Shown here piece by piece: positions 7,493 through 13,924 of a stretch of DNA of 27,088 nucleotides (positions within the stretch are counted from its first letter, which is position 1; the number at the start of each line of letters is the position of its first letter). Position numbers and translations under genes: made by a program. Under the pieces are notes generated by a model. It saw only the letters and a program-made list of their open reading frames with translations, had not been told where the DNA came from and made no database searches. Location of the stretch: the NCBI GenBank assembly GCA_016880595.1, contig JAEHDC010000056.1, positions 1 through 27,088 on the forward strand, read 5' to 3'. Origin of the DNA: Candidatus Saccharimonadota bacterium (GTDB taxonomy: Bacteria > Patescibacteriota > Saccharimonadia > Saccharimonadales > EFPC-124).

Positions 7493-7501
7493 ATTGTAGC
7501 A
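7493..7501 (-). promoter_or_regulatory. Extended -10 box upstream of the transglutaminase-like gene
   Basis: Minus-strand TGCTACAAT, identical to the box before the 350-aa gene. Here it sits 43 nt from the ATG, so the transcript would have a leader of about 37 nt. Confidence 0.5.
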
Positions 7502-7531
7502 CGCGCGCTAATGTAATATTACACGATTATT

Positions 7532-7972
7532 ATGTCTCACACCAAAAAAATATCACAAATTATATCCCTTTTCTATCAAGCGGATCAAGATGTCCGCCTT
7601 AAAAATATGGGTTACGATGCAATGGATCGGCAAGACAAAAGGTCTTATGCATTGGCGCTTTTGATTTTAAAAAACCATCTCAAACTGCGGCCAACAGATG
7701 CGTTTTATTTGGCTATGCTATTGCACCACACGGCGCACCGCACTTGGATGATGCGTGCTCAGCAACTAGCTGAGTTTGCCGCACAAAAGCAATGCCGCAA
7801 CGGGGATTGGTTGGCCAAGGCTATTTTTGATCGGCGACTTTTAATGAGCGGCAAGCCGCAGCGTTATGGCACTCAATATAAAATAAACAAACAGATCGGC
7901 GAGATGGAACTTTGCGAAATGGAAGGCGGCGAGGATTTTTATCAAAAGCCAAAGAGAAATATGCTAAACTAA
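7532..7972 (+). CDS. DUF6624-like hypothetical protein
   Basis: A 146-residue soluble protein. The key segment is DRRLLMSGKPQRYGTQYK, close to the DRxLxxxGxPQxYGTQ signature I associate with the DUF6624 family, whose biochemical role is unknown to me. Upstream, a helix-rich region (YAMALL-like: RSYALALLILKNHL, then DAFYLAMLLHH) resembles the same family. A TAATAT box 12 nt before the ATG suggests a very short leader. Its last codons (ATGCTAAACTAA) form the -10 box of the next gene, so the two genes are fused end to promoter. The family often appears near toxin/immunity-type genes; I cannot confirm that here. Confidence 0.65.
   Translation: MSHTKKISQIISLFYQADQDVRLKNMGYDAMDRQDKRSYALALLILKNHLKLRPTDAFYLAMLLHHTAHRTWMMRAQQLAEFAAQKQCRNGDWLAKAIFDRRLLMSGKPQRYGTQYKINKQIGEMELCEMEGGEDFYQKPKRNMLN
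7962..7970 (+). promoter_or_regulatory. Extended -10 box, leaderless start for 7978 gene
   Basis: TGCTAAACT sits 7 nt before the ATG at 7978, inside the last codons of the upstream gene. The 15-mer containing it (ATGCTAAACTAAAAT, from 7961) recurs exactly at 8537, and a near copy precedes pepP at 9580. Confidence 0.65.
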
Positions 7973-8031
7973 AATCAATGAATTTTGATTTTTTTAGTTC
8001 TAGTTGCAAGCGATTTTGCACCAGCCTAAAG
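7962..8031 (+). repeat. Imperfect direct repeat, left copy of the pepP 5' end
   Basis: These 70 bp align without gaps to 9580-9649, which is the promoter and first 18 codons of pepP. About 53 of 70 positions are identical by hand count. Fainter similarity continues for about 40 bp (GTGCTG and GGCAGCAG in both copies). The proteins start MNFDFFSSSCKRFC and MNSDFFSSNRSRFC. Confidence 0.75.
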
Positions 8032-8463
8032 ATCTGGGGTCGTGCTGCAACGCAAAGGCAGCAGTCTATTGGCTCAACTCCAGAAGATTTTCTAAAATAC
8101 TACAATAAATACTGCAATTTTGAAAAAATTGGAAAAATTTGCTTCTGGCATGACAGCCGCAAGTTTAGTACAAAAAAAGACGTTTACGCTTTTTATAAAA
8201 ATGCAATTGAATATAGAAATAAGCATAAAGAAGAGTATGCAGAAATTGCCCGTTTTGTTTTTTGCGTCACTCACAAGGATAAACTTGGGGATATCTCTGA
8301 TGATGACATTGATTTTATTCGCTTTGAATTTATTGCGTTAGAGGCTCCGGGAACTCCCGAGAATGACGACTCAGAAGCAAAGTTAGAAGCATTTGTTGAC
8401 TTTCTCTGGGAAAGACTACGCTTAATAGTTGACGAAAAATCAAAAAATAAGGGGACAGTTTAA
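7978..8463 (+). CDS. Chimeric hypothetical protein with a pepP-derived start
   Basis: 161 residues from the ATG at 7978. The first 18 or so residues (MNFDFFSSSCKRFCTSLK) match the start of the neighbouring PepP, where they form a natural part of the aminopeptidase N-domain. The rest is unrelated to PepP and unrecognised: STPEDFLKYYNKY, an aromatic, Lys-rich middle (YAFYKNAIEYRNKHKEEYAE), then an acidic C-terminus (GTPENDDSEAKLEAF). No other in-frame start codon exists near the STPEDF segment, so the gene seems to use the captured promoter and start. The opening TPEDFLKYYN resembles APNEFLKRYN of the next gene, hinting at distant relationship. A free-standing effector or immunity protein is possible. 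Confidence 0.65.
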   Translation: MNFDFFSSSCKRFCTSLKIWGRAATQRQQSIGSTPEDFLKYYNKYCNFEKIGKICFWHDSRKFSTKKDVYAFYKNAIEYRNKHKEEYAEIARFVFCVTHKDKLGDISDDDIDFIRFEFIALEAPGTPENDDSEAKLEAFVDFLWERLRLIVDEKSKNKGTV

Positions 8464-8537
8464 CGCTTTCTGTGCAGAGTGCGCCTATTTCCATAAAATT
8501 CTTCAGATCATACACCATCATCAAACCAAATAAATTA

Positions 8538-8546
8538 TGCTAAACT
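8538..8546 (+). promoter_or_regulatory. Extended -10 box, leaderless start for 8556 gene
   Basis: TGCTAAACT lies 9 nt before the ATG at 8556, the spacing expected when transcription starts at or next to the start codon. No Shine-Dalgarno is present. Confidence 0.65.
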
Positions 8547-8555
8547 AAAATACAA

Positions 8556-8951
8556 ATGGCAGTACAATCCAACAAAGCACCAAATGAATTCCTAAAACGT
8601 TACAACCGAATAAAAACAGGGCAAGAAAAGATAGAGTCCGTAGAGCAGCTAAAAGACTTTTGGCTGTTTGCTATTGGTCTTGGGGAAAGGGATATTACGG
8701 TTAGGGAAGTGATTGCGGAGTTGGTGAATGAGATCAACGAAGTTAATATATCAAATATTAGCTATATATGTAGGAATAACCTTATGAGCAAAGAAGCTGA
8801 TCAAGCGCTTTCTGCTGCATTCTTGGATTGGGAGTCCTCTATCGTCGATCCGACATCGAGCAGTTATGACGAAGAAGAAGGTATCCAATACAGCAATTGG
8901 CAGTGGGGAGGTTTAAGAACTTATGTTGAAGCAATAAATCCAAGAAGATAG
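8556..8951 (+). CDS. Acidic hypothetical protein, 131 aa
   Basis: A soluble acidic protein that I do not recognise. It begins MAVQSNKAPNEFLKRYN, has helical segments (QLKDFWLFAIGL; REVIAELVNEINEV), a central Cys and an acidic loop (SSSYDEEEG), and ends in a Trp-rich stretch (NWQWGGLRTYVEAI). Size, acidity and a Trp-rich end resemble many toxin-immunity proteins, but no family motif is clear. The start is fixed by the -10 box 9 nt upstream. It is the second gene on the segment bounded by the pepP-end repeats, and its opening resembles that of the gene before it. It converges with the 130-aa gene at 9075, with a hairpin between them. Confidence 0.68.
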   Translation: MAVQSNKAPNEFLKRYNRIKTGQEKIESVEQLKDFWLFAIGLGERDITVREVIAELVNEINEVNISNISYICRNNLMSKEADQALSAAFLDWESSIVDPTSSSYDEEEGIQYSNWQWGGLRTYVEAINPRR

Positions 8952-8990
8952 CCAAAATTCGCTGGTAATATATTAGAAGATTGATTGAGG

Positions 8991-9019
8991 TGGGCGTGTG
9001 AAATGATTCCACACGCCCA
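8991..9019. terminator. Perfect hairpin between convergent genes
   Basis: A 10-bp perfect stem TGGGCGTGTG/CACACGCCCA with a 9-nt loop lies between the 3' ends of the 131-aa plus gene and the 130-aa minus gene. Neither side has a strong T-tract, so it may act as a weak terminator or a 3' end stabiliser. Confidence 0.5.
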
Positions 9020-9074
9020 TGGCTGCTTAGGTGGCGCGCTTACGAGGTTTGTTTGGCTTGCCCGGTAGTAGCCA

Positions 9075-9467
9075 TTATTCTACGGAGCCGTGCCTTACGA
9101 TGATGTGACCATGACCGTTTTTCTTGTCCATAGGATCTGGCGTGCATCCGCCGTAGAAGATGTCCATTCGTCCTATCTCGCCATTCATTCCATAGCGCAC
9201 AATAGCCCGTTGTCCGTCAAAAATGGCTCCCCTAAATTCTGGGACTCGCGGAACATTGTGACCTTTTGCGCGTTCGCGCATGATATGTTCTTCATGCGCG
9301 CGTCGTTTTTCTGCAACAAACTGCTGTAATTCTGCAAACGTCGCTTCTTGCGCGCGCTCCTTATCCTCCCTCTCCAATTCCTTCACCCTGGCCATTGCGG
9401 GGCCAAGTTGACCCCCGGTTTTTACAATTGCCCTCAGGGCGTTAAGGAAAGACCGTCCAAGGCCCAA
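9075..9467 (-). CDS. Modular protein with shared N-terminus (paralog of 6284-6679)
   Basis: 130 residues from a TTG start, with GAGGTG 9 nt upstream; the aligned paralog also starts with TTG. Residues 1-38 (MGLGRSFLNALRA, GGQLGPAMARVKELER) are the shared module. A charged coiled-coil-like helix follows (VAEKRRAHEEHIMRERAKG). The C-terminal 50 residues are a small beta-rich domain with RYGMNGEIGRMDIFYGG and GHGHIIVRHGS, unlike the paralog. The His-rich GHGH motif could bind a metal, but this is not shown. After the TAA stop the frame stays open for 15 more codons with a basic run (KPNKPRKRAT). No membrane segment or signal peptide. Role unknown; a delivered effector is one idea. Confidence 0.72.
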   Translation of the reverse strand: MGLGRSFLNALRAIVKTGGQLGPAMARVKELEREDKERAQEATFAELQQFVAEKRRAHEEHIMRERAKGHNVPRVPEFRGAIFDGQRAIVRYGMNGEIGRMDIFYGGCTPDPMDKKNGHGHIIVRHGSVE

Positions 9468-9511
9468 CTTAAATCACACCTCTTGAAGGCGTTGGTTAAA
9501 GCAGCGTTTAT

Positions 9512-9540
9512 AATTTAACCTAAGTTGCCCGTGGCGTCAA
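9512..9540 (-). promoter_or_regulatory. Probable -35/-10 promoter for 9075-9467
   Basis: On the minus strand, TTGACG and TAAATT are separated by 17 bp. Transcription would start about 38 nt before the TTG start and include the GAGGTG ribosome site. A TATAAA just downstream is an alternative -10. Confidence 0.45.
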
Positions 9541-9579
9541 CGTAAACGGCAACAAATACAACATTTTATGTCGTAGGTG

Positions 9580-9588
9580 TGTTAAACT
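9580..9588 (+). promoter_or_regulatory. Extended -10 box, leaderless start of pepP
   Basis: TGTTAAACT lies 7 nt before the pepP ATG at 9596, the same geometry as the boxes before 7978 and 8556. Confidence 0.65.
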
Positions 9589-9649
9589 AAAAATAATGAA
9601 TTCTGATTTTTTCAGTTCTAATCGTAGCCGTTTTTGCGATGGTTTAAAG
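9580..9649 (+). repeat. Imperfect direct repeat, right copy (authentic pepP 5' end)
   Basis: The intact counterpart of the repeat at 7962-8031. The two copies are in the same orientation with starts 1,618 bp apart; the segment between them carries the 7978, 8556 and 9075 genes. Confidence 0.75.
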
Positions 9650-10780
9650 CCAAATAGCTTTGTGGTGCTGACCGCGTTTACGCGGATGCAGCAGACCAAT
9701 GATGGCGCTGCGCCTTTTGTGCAGGAGAGCAATTTTTGGTATCTAACTGGGGTGGGGGAGCCGGATTGGCTGCTTATAATTAATGTTGATTCCGGTGAGG
9801 AATGGCTGGTTGCGCCGCAGCTTAGCTTTGTGCACAAGGCGTTTGATGGCGATTTTTTACCTGAGCAAGCTATGGCGGTCAGTGGTGTTAAGACTGTGAT
9901 GGATCGCAAACACGGGCGAGAAATCTTTAAGAAAATGTTGGCCACAAAACGTTGCGCCTATGTTGTCAAGCCAGCAAACGTACGTGCATATGGCTTTGTG
10001 CCTAATCCGGCGCAAAGTCGTCTGTTGGGCAAGCTAAAAGATACAGAAACTATTGATGCGCGTCCAATTTTGGCAAAAATGCGAGCTATCAAGCAGCCAG
10101 AAGAGATTGCCGCCTTGCAGAAAGCTATAAATGTTACGCTGGATGGTTTGGCTGCGGTCGAGAAAAAGCTTAACAACATGTGTTATGAATACGAAGTTGA
10201 TGCTGAGCTGACCTCTGAATTTCGTCGCCATGGTGCCACTCATGGTTTTGACCCAATTATTGCCGCTGGCAAAAACGCCTGCGTTTTGCATTATCCCTTG
10301 CCAAAAGACTCAATGGCTAAAGATAGCTGGCTCTTAATGGATGTTGGCGCCAAAACAGATGGATATACTGCCGATGTTACTCGGACATTTGCTATTGGCC
10401 AGCCAGATGCGCGGCATCAAGCGGTTTACAATGCTGTGCAGAGGGCGCAAGATTTTGCCATTGGGCAGCTGCGAGAGGGAGTTTCGGCAAAGGAATACTT
10501 AACAAAGTCTTACCAAAATATTGGCCAGGAATTAAAAAAGTTGGGTCTAATTGAGCAAATTAAAATGGATTCTACCTCTGTTTTTAAATACATGCCGCAT
10601 GCCATTAGCCATGGCATTGGCATTGATGCCCACGATCCGCTTGGGCAGCCAAAACACTTTTGCCAAAACATGGCATTGGCGGTTGAAGTTGGAATTTACA
10701 TTCCTGAAGAGGGTATTGGTGTGCGGATCGAAAACGACGTTCTAATTACAAAAGACGGCGTTGAAAATATGAGCAAATAG
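9596..10780 (+). CDS. pepP: Xaa-Pro aminopeptidase (M24B)
   Basis: This cytosolic metallopeptidase removes an N-terminal residue that precedes proline. It has 394 residues. The N-terminal creatinase-like domain covers about 1-155 and carries QESNFWYLTGVGEPD. The pita-bread catalytic domain follows, with all five metal ligands in order: Asp249 (LLMDVGA), Asp260 (TADVTRTF), His339 (SHGIGIDAHD), Glu364 (VEVGIYIP) and Glu379 (RIENDVLIT), matching the E. coli PepP set. Length is a little below E. coli PepP (about 440). The start at 9596 is fixed by the -10 box 7 nt upstream. It is a housekeeping protein for peptide turnover, which fits the nearby oligopeptide-binding protein in an organism expected to scavenge peptides. 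Confidence 0.95.
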   Translation: MNSDFFSSNRSRFCDGLKPNSFVVLTAFTRMQQTNDGAAPFVQESNFWYLTGVGEPDWLLIINVDSGEEWLVAPQLSFVHKAFDGDFLPEQAMAVSGVKTVMDRKHGREIFKKMLATKRCAYVVKPANVRAYGFVPNPAQSRLLGKLKDTETIDARPILAKMRAIKQPEEIAALQKAINVTLDGLAAVEKKLNNMCYEYEVDAELTSEFRRHGATHGFDPIIAAGKNACVLHYPLPKDSMAKDSWLLMDVGAKTDGYTADVTRTFAIGQPDARHQAVYNAVQRAQDFAIGQLREGVSAKEYLTKSYQNIGQELKKLGLIEQIKMDSTSVFKYMPHAISHGIGIDAHDPLGQPKHFCQNMALAVEVGIYIPEEGIGVRIENDVLITKDGVENMSK

Positions 10781-10814
10781 ATCTGCAAACTTGTGCTTGT
10801 TTCTCGCCAAAAAA

Positions 10815-10823
10815 TGGTACAAT
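10815..10823 (+). promoter_or_regulatory. Extended -10 promoter for the yvlD-like/secG/SBP operon
   Basis: TGGTACAAT (TGn plus TACAAT) ends 8 nt before the ATG at 10832, with no Shine-Dalgarno. It probably drives a leaderless transcript covering the next three genes. Confidence 0.65.
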
Positions 10824-10831
10824 AGAACCAT

Positions 10832-11227
10832 ATGGTAACCCAACAGTTTATATTTTTCCTGCTAAGATGGGTGTTGAACAGCCTGGGGTTGTGGATTGCG
10901 GCACTTCTTTTGAACGGCCATGGTATAACTTACGACCAATCTCAGGGTGCGGCGTTGTTTATGCTCGCTGGTTTGATCTTGTCATTAATTAATGTCATCC
11001 TAAAACCGTTAATTGTAATACTTTCGCTGCCAGCAATCTTGTTAACGCTTGGCCTTTTTACTCTGTTAGTAAATGGTTTTATGGTGTTTATAGCTGGTCA
11101 ATTTGTGCCGGGCATGTCAATAACTTTTTGGGCGGCAGTTATGGCAGGGATGGTCATAAGCTTAATTAATTATGTAGTTACCAGTATTGCCGATTATTAT
11201 GTCGAAAGGAGAGGCTATGAGCGCTGA
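10832..11227 (+). CDS. YvlD/phage-holin-4-like membrane protein
   Basis: A 131-residue protein with four hydrophobic segments, near residues 7-27, 40-58, 62-88 and 98-118. The LSLINVILKPLIVILSLPA stretch in the middle is the hallmark of the Phage_holin_4_2 / YvlD family (PF04020). Members are chromosomal membrane proteins of unclear function; despite the name there is no sign of a phage here. Its last 11 nt overlap secG, whose Shine-Dalgarno (AAAGGAGAGG) lies inside this gene, so translation of the two is coupled. Confidence 0.85.
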   Translation: MVTQQFIFFLLRWVLNSLGLWIAALLLNGHGITYDQSQGAALFMLAGLILSLINVILKPLIVILSLPAILLTLGLFTLLVNGFMVFIAGQFVPGMSITFWAAVMAGMVISLINYVVTSIADYYVERRGYER

Positions 11228-11438
11228 TATTCTTGGAATTATAACTGTTGTTTCTGCTGTTTTAATGACAGCTGCAATTTTGCTGCAATCGCGCGGTGCC
11301 AGTTTGGGCGCTGGTTTTGGCAGTTCGGGCGAGTTATTTACAACTCGTCGTGGTGTGGACAAAAATCTGTTTGATGCAACAATATTTCTAGCGGTGGTGT
11401 TTGTTGGCTCGTTGCTGGCAACTCTGCTGCTAACGTAG
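11217..11438 (+). CDS. secG: Preprotein translocase subunit SecG
   Basis: SecG is the small, non-essential subunit of the SecYEG channel. The protein has 73 residues with two transmembrane helices (about 4-21 and 52-72) joined by the conserved cytosolic loop LLQSRGASLGAGFGSSGE, which fits the family's QxxxGxGLGxxFGG signature. The start is ATG 11217 because AAGGAG lies 6 nt upstream; an in-frame ATG at 11187 has no ribosome site and lies inside the overlapping gene. It shares an operon with the YvlD-like protein before it and the substrate-binding protein 6 bp after it, whose export it would support. Confidence 0.92.
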   Translation: MSADILGIITVVSAVLMTAAILLQSRGASLGAGFGSSGELFTTRRGVDKNLFDATIFLAVVFVGSLLATLLLT

Positions 11439-11443
11439 CAAAA

Positions 11444-13222
11444 ATGAAAGAAAGAATATTAAACCAGCTCAAAAAAGCAAAGCCGCAGCGCCGTAAGCTA
11501 CATGTTCATTTAAGGCACATCGAACGAATTAGCCTGCGCCACGCTCACAAGTTTATTGTTCGTCGTTTTGATAACTTTAAACTGGTTAGAAGAAATGTTT
11601 TGGGTTGGGTTTTGGTAGTTTTGGCGTTTAGCGGCGTTGGCTATTGGCAGAGCGGCGTCTCGGCTCAGCAGTATTCTACTAAACTTCCGGCCGAAGGCGG
11701 TATTTATACAGAAGCGGTTTATGGTCTATTTGATAACTTAAACCCAATTTATGCCACCACGCCGGCAGAAAAGTCTGCCTCGCGGTTAATGTTTGCCAGC
11801 CTCTTGCAGTATGACGAAAATAATGATCTGGTTGGCGAGCTTGCTCAGAGCTGGAGCCAAGATAGTGAAGGCAAAACCTATACTGTGCGCCTGCGCGAGA
11901 CCGCCAAGTGGCAAGATGACGTGCTAATCACGGCAGACGATGTTGTTTTCACCTTTAACCTTATTAAAGACGCCAACACAAACTCGCCACTTTATAGCGG
12001 TTGGCGCAACATTTCTGTAGAAAAAGTTGATGACAAGACGGTTAAGTTTATTCTGCCTGTCAGTTATGCTGGCTTTTTAGACTCATTGACGGTTGGGATT
12101 TTGCCGCATCATATTTTGAAGGATGTCAGTCCGTCCGAAATGCGTTCAATTGAGTTTAACCGTGCACCGCAAGTTGTTAGCGGTCCGTTTAAATACCAGG
12201 ATTTGACCACTGTTGACACAGACAAGACGCACTTTCTTTTGCAGCTGGCCGCCAATGAAAAATATGTTCTAGGCAAACCTAAGCTAAAAGGCTTTCAGCT
12301 GCATGCTTATAGCAAGATTGAAAGTCTGCCAAATGCCTTTACATCGCAAGAAGTTGCTAGTGTGTCCGGCGTAAGCCAATTGCAAATTGCATCATTTGGT
12401 AACTCCGAAGACTACGTTCGCAAAGAATCACCCCTGTACAACGGTGTTTATGCATTCTTAAAAACTGATTCAGTTTACCTGAGTGACACAAAAGTGCGGC
12501 AGGCATTGCAGTATGCAACAAATCAGAGTGCGATTTTGGAGATGCTGGGTGATGGTGTGCAATCATTGAGTGGGCCACTTCTACCAGAGCAAATTGTCTC
12601 AAATACTGGCCAGCCAAATAATGACATAGAAAAAGCTAAGCAGCTTTTAGACGCGGCCGGCTGGACGGTTGGGCCTGATGGCAAGCGGCAGAAGAACGGA
12701 GAAATACTGAGGTTGAACGTTGTTACTGTCAATAGCAGTGACTATCCTGCTGTGGCAGAAAAGATTATGGAACAGTGGTCGCAGCTTGGTATTGAGTTTA
12801 CCTCGTCAGTGGTCAGTACAGATGACGTTCAGCAAAACGTTATCTCTACCAGAGCTTATGATGTCTTGATTTACGAGATTGCTATTGGTCGCGACCCAGA
12901 TGTTTATGCGTATTGGGATTCGTCGCAGGCAAACGCACAGGGGTTAAACCTGTCAGATTACAAATCAGCAAGAGCCGACAGCGAGCTAGTTGGTGCGCGC
13001 ACCAGCCTTGACCCTGCGCTGCGCAGCATAAAATACCAAGCATTTATAGAGCAATGGATGAACGATGCGCCGGCAATTGCGCTTTACAGACCATCGTTAA
13101 CTTACATTCAAAACAAAAGTGTTGAGAGTTTCACGGCTCGCTCGTTAGTTGATGCCACTGATCGCTATTTTAACGTGCGCTATTGGTCTGCCACGCGGGA
13201 TCAAATTAAGCTTACTAGGTAA
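11444..13222 (+). CDS. Oligopeptide ABC transporter substrate-binding protein (SBP family 5)
   Basis: A 592-residue extracellular solute-binding protein of the OppA/DppA type. A basic N-terminus of about 50 residues (many Arg/His/Lys) precedes one membrane helix (NVLGWVLVVLAFSGVGYW, 51-68). There is no lipobox Cys, so it is held by an uncleaved or signal-type anchor rather than a lipid. The family-5 fold follows: EGGIYTEAVYGLFDNLNPIY, LVGELAQSWSQDSEGKTYTV (the usual LAESW...DGxTYTFxLR motif), WQDDVLITADDVVFTFN, and later DTKVRQALQYATNQ and KAKQLLDAAGW. It would capture peptides outside the cell for an Opp permease that is not in this window. It starts 5 bp after the secG stop, so it is in the same operon. 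Confidence 0.92.
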   Translation: MKERILNQLKKAKPQRRKLHVHLRHIERISLRHAHKFIVRRFDNFKLVRRNVLGWVLVVLAFSGVGYWQSGVSAQQYSTKLPAEGGIYTEAVYGLFDNLNPIYATTPAEKSASRLMFASLLQYDENNDLVGELAQSWSQDSEGKTYTVRLRETAKWQDDVLITADDVVFTFNLIKDANTNSPLYSGWRNISVEKVDDKTVKFILPVSYAGFLDSLTVGILPHHILKDVSPSEMRSIEFNRAPQVVSGPFKYQDLTTVDTDKTHFLLQLAANEKYVLGKPKLKGFQLHAYSKIESLPNAFTSQEVASVSGVSQLQIASFGNSEDYVRKESPLYNGVYAFLKTDSVYLSDTKVRQALQYATNQSAILEMLGDGVQSLSGPLLPEQIVSNTGQPNNDIEKAKQLLDAAGWTVGPDGKRQKNGEILRLNVVTVNSSDYPAVAEKIMEQWSQLGIEFTSSVVSTDDVQQNVISTRAYDVLIYEIAIGRDPDVYAYWDSSQANAQGLNLSDYKSARADSELVGARTSLDPALRSIKYQAFIEQWMNDAPAIALYRPSLTYIQNKSVESFTARSLVDATDRYFNVRYWSATRDQIKLTR

Positions 13223-13252
13223 AGAAGACGGCGTTAACCGTCCGCCTTTACC
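13218..13252. terminator. Bidirectional hairpin between convergent genes
   Basis: GGTAAA and GACGG on the left pair with CCGTC and TTTACC on the right, with small internal mismatches and a loop CGTTAA. The stem overlaps the stop codons of the binding-protein gene (13222) and the 152-aa minus gene (13234), so it probably ends both transcripts. Confidence 0.5.
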
Positions 13253-13692
13253 GTATTTGCATAATCTACAACTACACTAGATTTGTTGGTCAAATTTTTA
13301 AGATGATCTAGGCAGTTATCTGGCAACTTGCAGCAGACATAAATTGTGGTAAAACGCATTGTGCATGCACAAACTTCATCTGGTAGCAGGATAGAAACCG
13401 AGTTCTTTTCTGTATTGACATATGTTAGAAAACTAGTTCTGTGCATATGCAAAACTACATGCAAGTAAGCGTTAATTTTTTCCTCGTCCAAGGTGCTAGC
13501 GCGCTGAACGACCATGCGGCGATAAATGTATAACCATTTTTTGCGCAGCGCAGACTTAATAGCAAAGGGCCTATCGGCGATAATTAAGGTGTTTCCGGCT
13601 TGGCTCCGTGGTAGTAAATGTTTAGCCATGTCCGAGCAAATACGTATTTTTTTGTCTACAGTACGACGCTCTAAATAAAAACGGTTCACCAT
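13234..13692 (-). CDS. Hypothetical protein, 152 aa, Cys-rich C-terminal part
   Basis: A soluble basic protein that I do not recognise. The N-terminal part is basic (FYLERRTVDKKIRICSDMAK; ALRKKWLYIYRRMVVQR). The C-terminal part has five cysteines in a short stretch (EVCACTMRFTTIYVCCKLPD, then NC) that could bind metal or form a redox centre, though no standard CxxC pair is present. The ATG at 13692 has GGAG 7 nt upstream. A TACAAT box (13717-13722 on the minus strand) lies about 24 nt before it. It is divergent from the HTH/methyltransferase gene across a 232-bp AT-rich gap, which might allow joint control. Confidence 0.65.
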   Translation of the reverse strand: MVNRFYLERRTVDKKIRICSDMAKHLLPRSQAGNTLIIADRPFAIKSALRKKWLYIYRRMVVQRASTLDEEKINAYLHVVLHMHRTSFLTYVNTEKNSVSILLPDEVCACTMRFTTIYVCCKLPDNCLDHLKNLTNKSSVVVDYANTVKADG

Positions 13693-13909
13693 TGGTGCTC
13701 CGTTTCTTGAATTAAAATTGTAAAAAATGGGGTTCTTAAAGAAGTAGTTACCCTCTTGTTTAAATTAGCTTGTTTTTCTCGTTTTACCATACTAGCCACT
13801 TGTATATATTACCGATTAAAGTTATGCTATTGTTTAAGCTGCGGTGCGCAGGTTTTGTGCATTGCTGCTTAAATCAATGTTACAATTTTTGTAAGAAACA
13901 TGCAACGGG

Positions 13910-13916
13910 TAATAAT
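13910..13916 (+). promoter_or_regulatory. -10 box, leaderless start of the methyltransferase gene
   Basis: TAATAAT ends 8 nt before the ATG at 13925. No ribosome site is seen. Confidence 0.5.
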
Positions 13917-13924
13917 TACAACTT

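Noticed and set aside
9520..9945. 141-aa minus-strand frame over the pepP start
   Set aside because: It is antisense to the conserved PepP N-domain and the pepP promoter; the composition (Ser/Thr/Leu-rich) is typical of a shadow.
10832..11227. Phage holin as evidence of a prophage
   Set aside because: The protein is of the chromosomal YvlD-like kind, overlaps secG, and no phage gene lies nearby.
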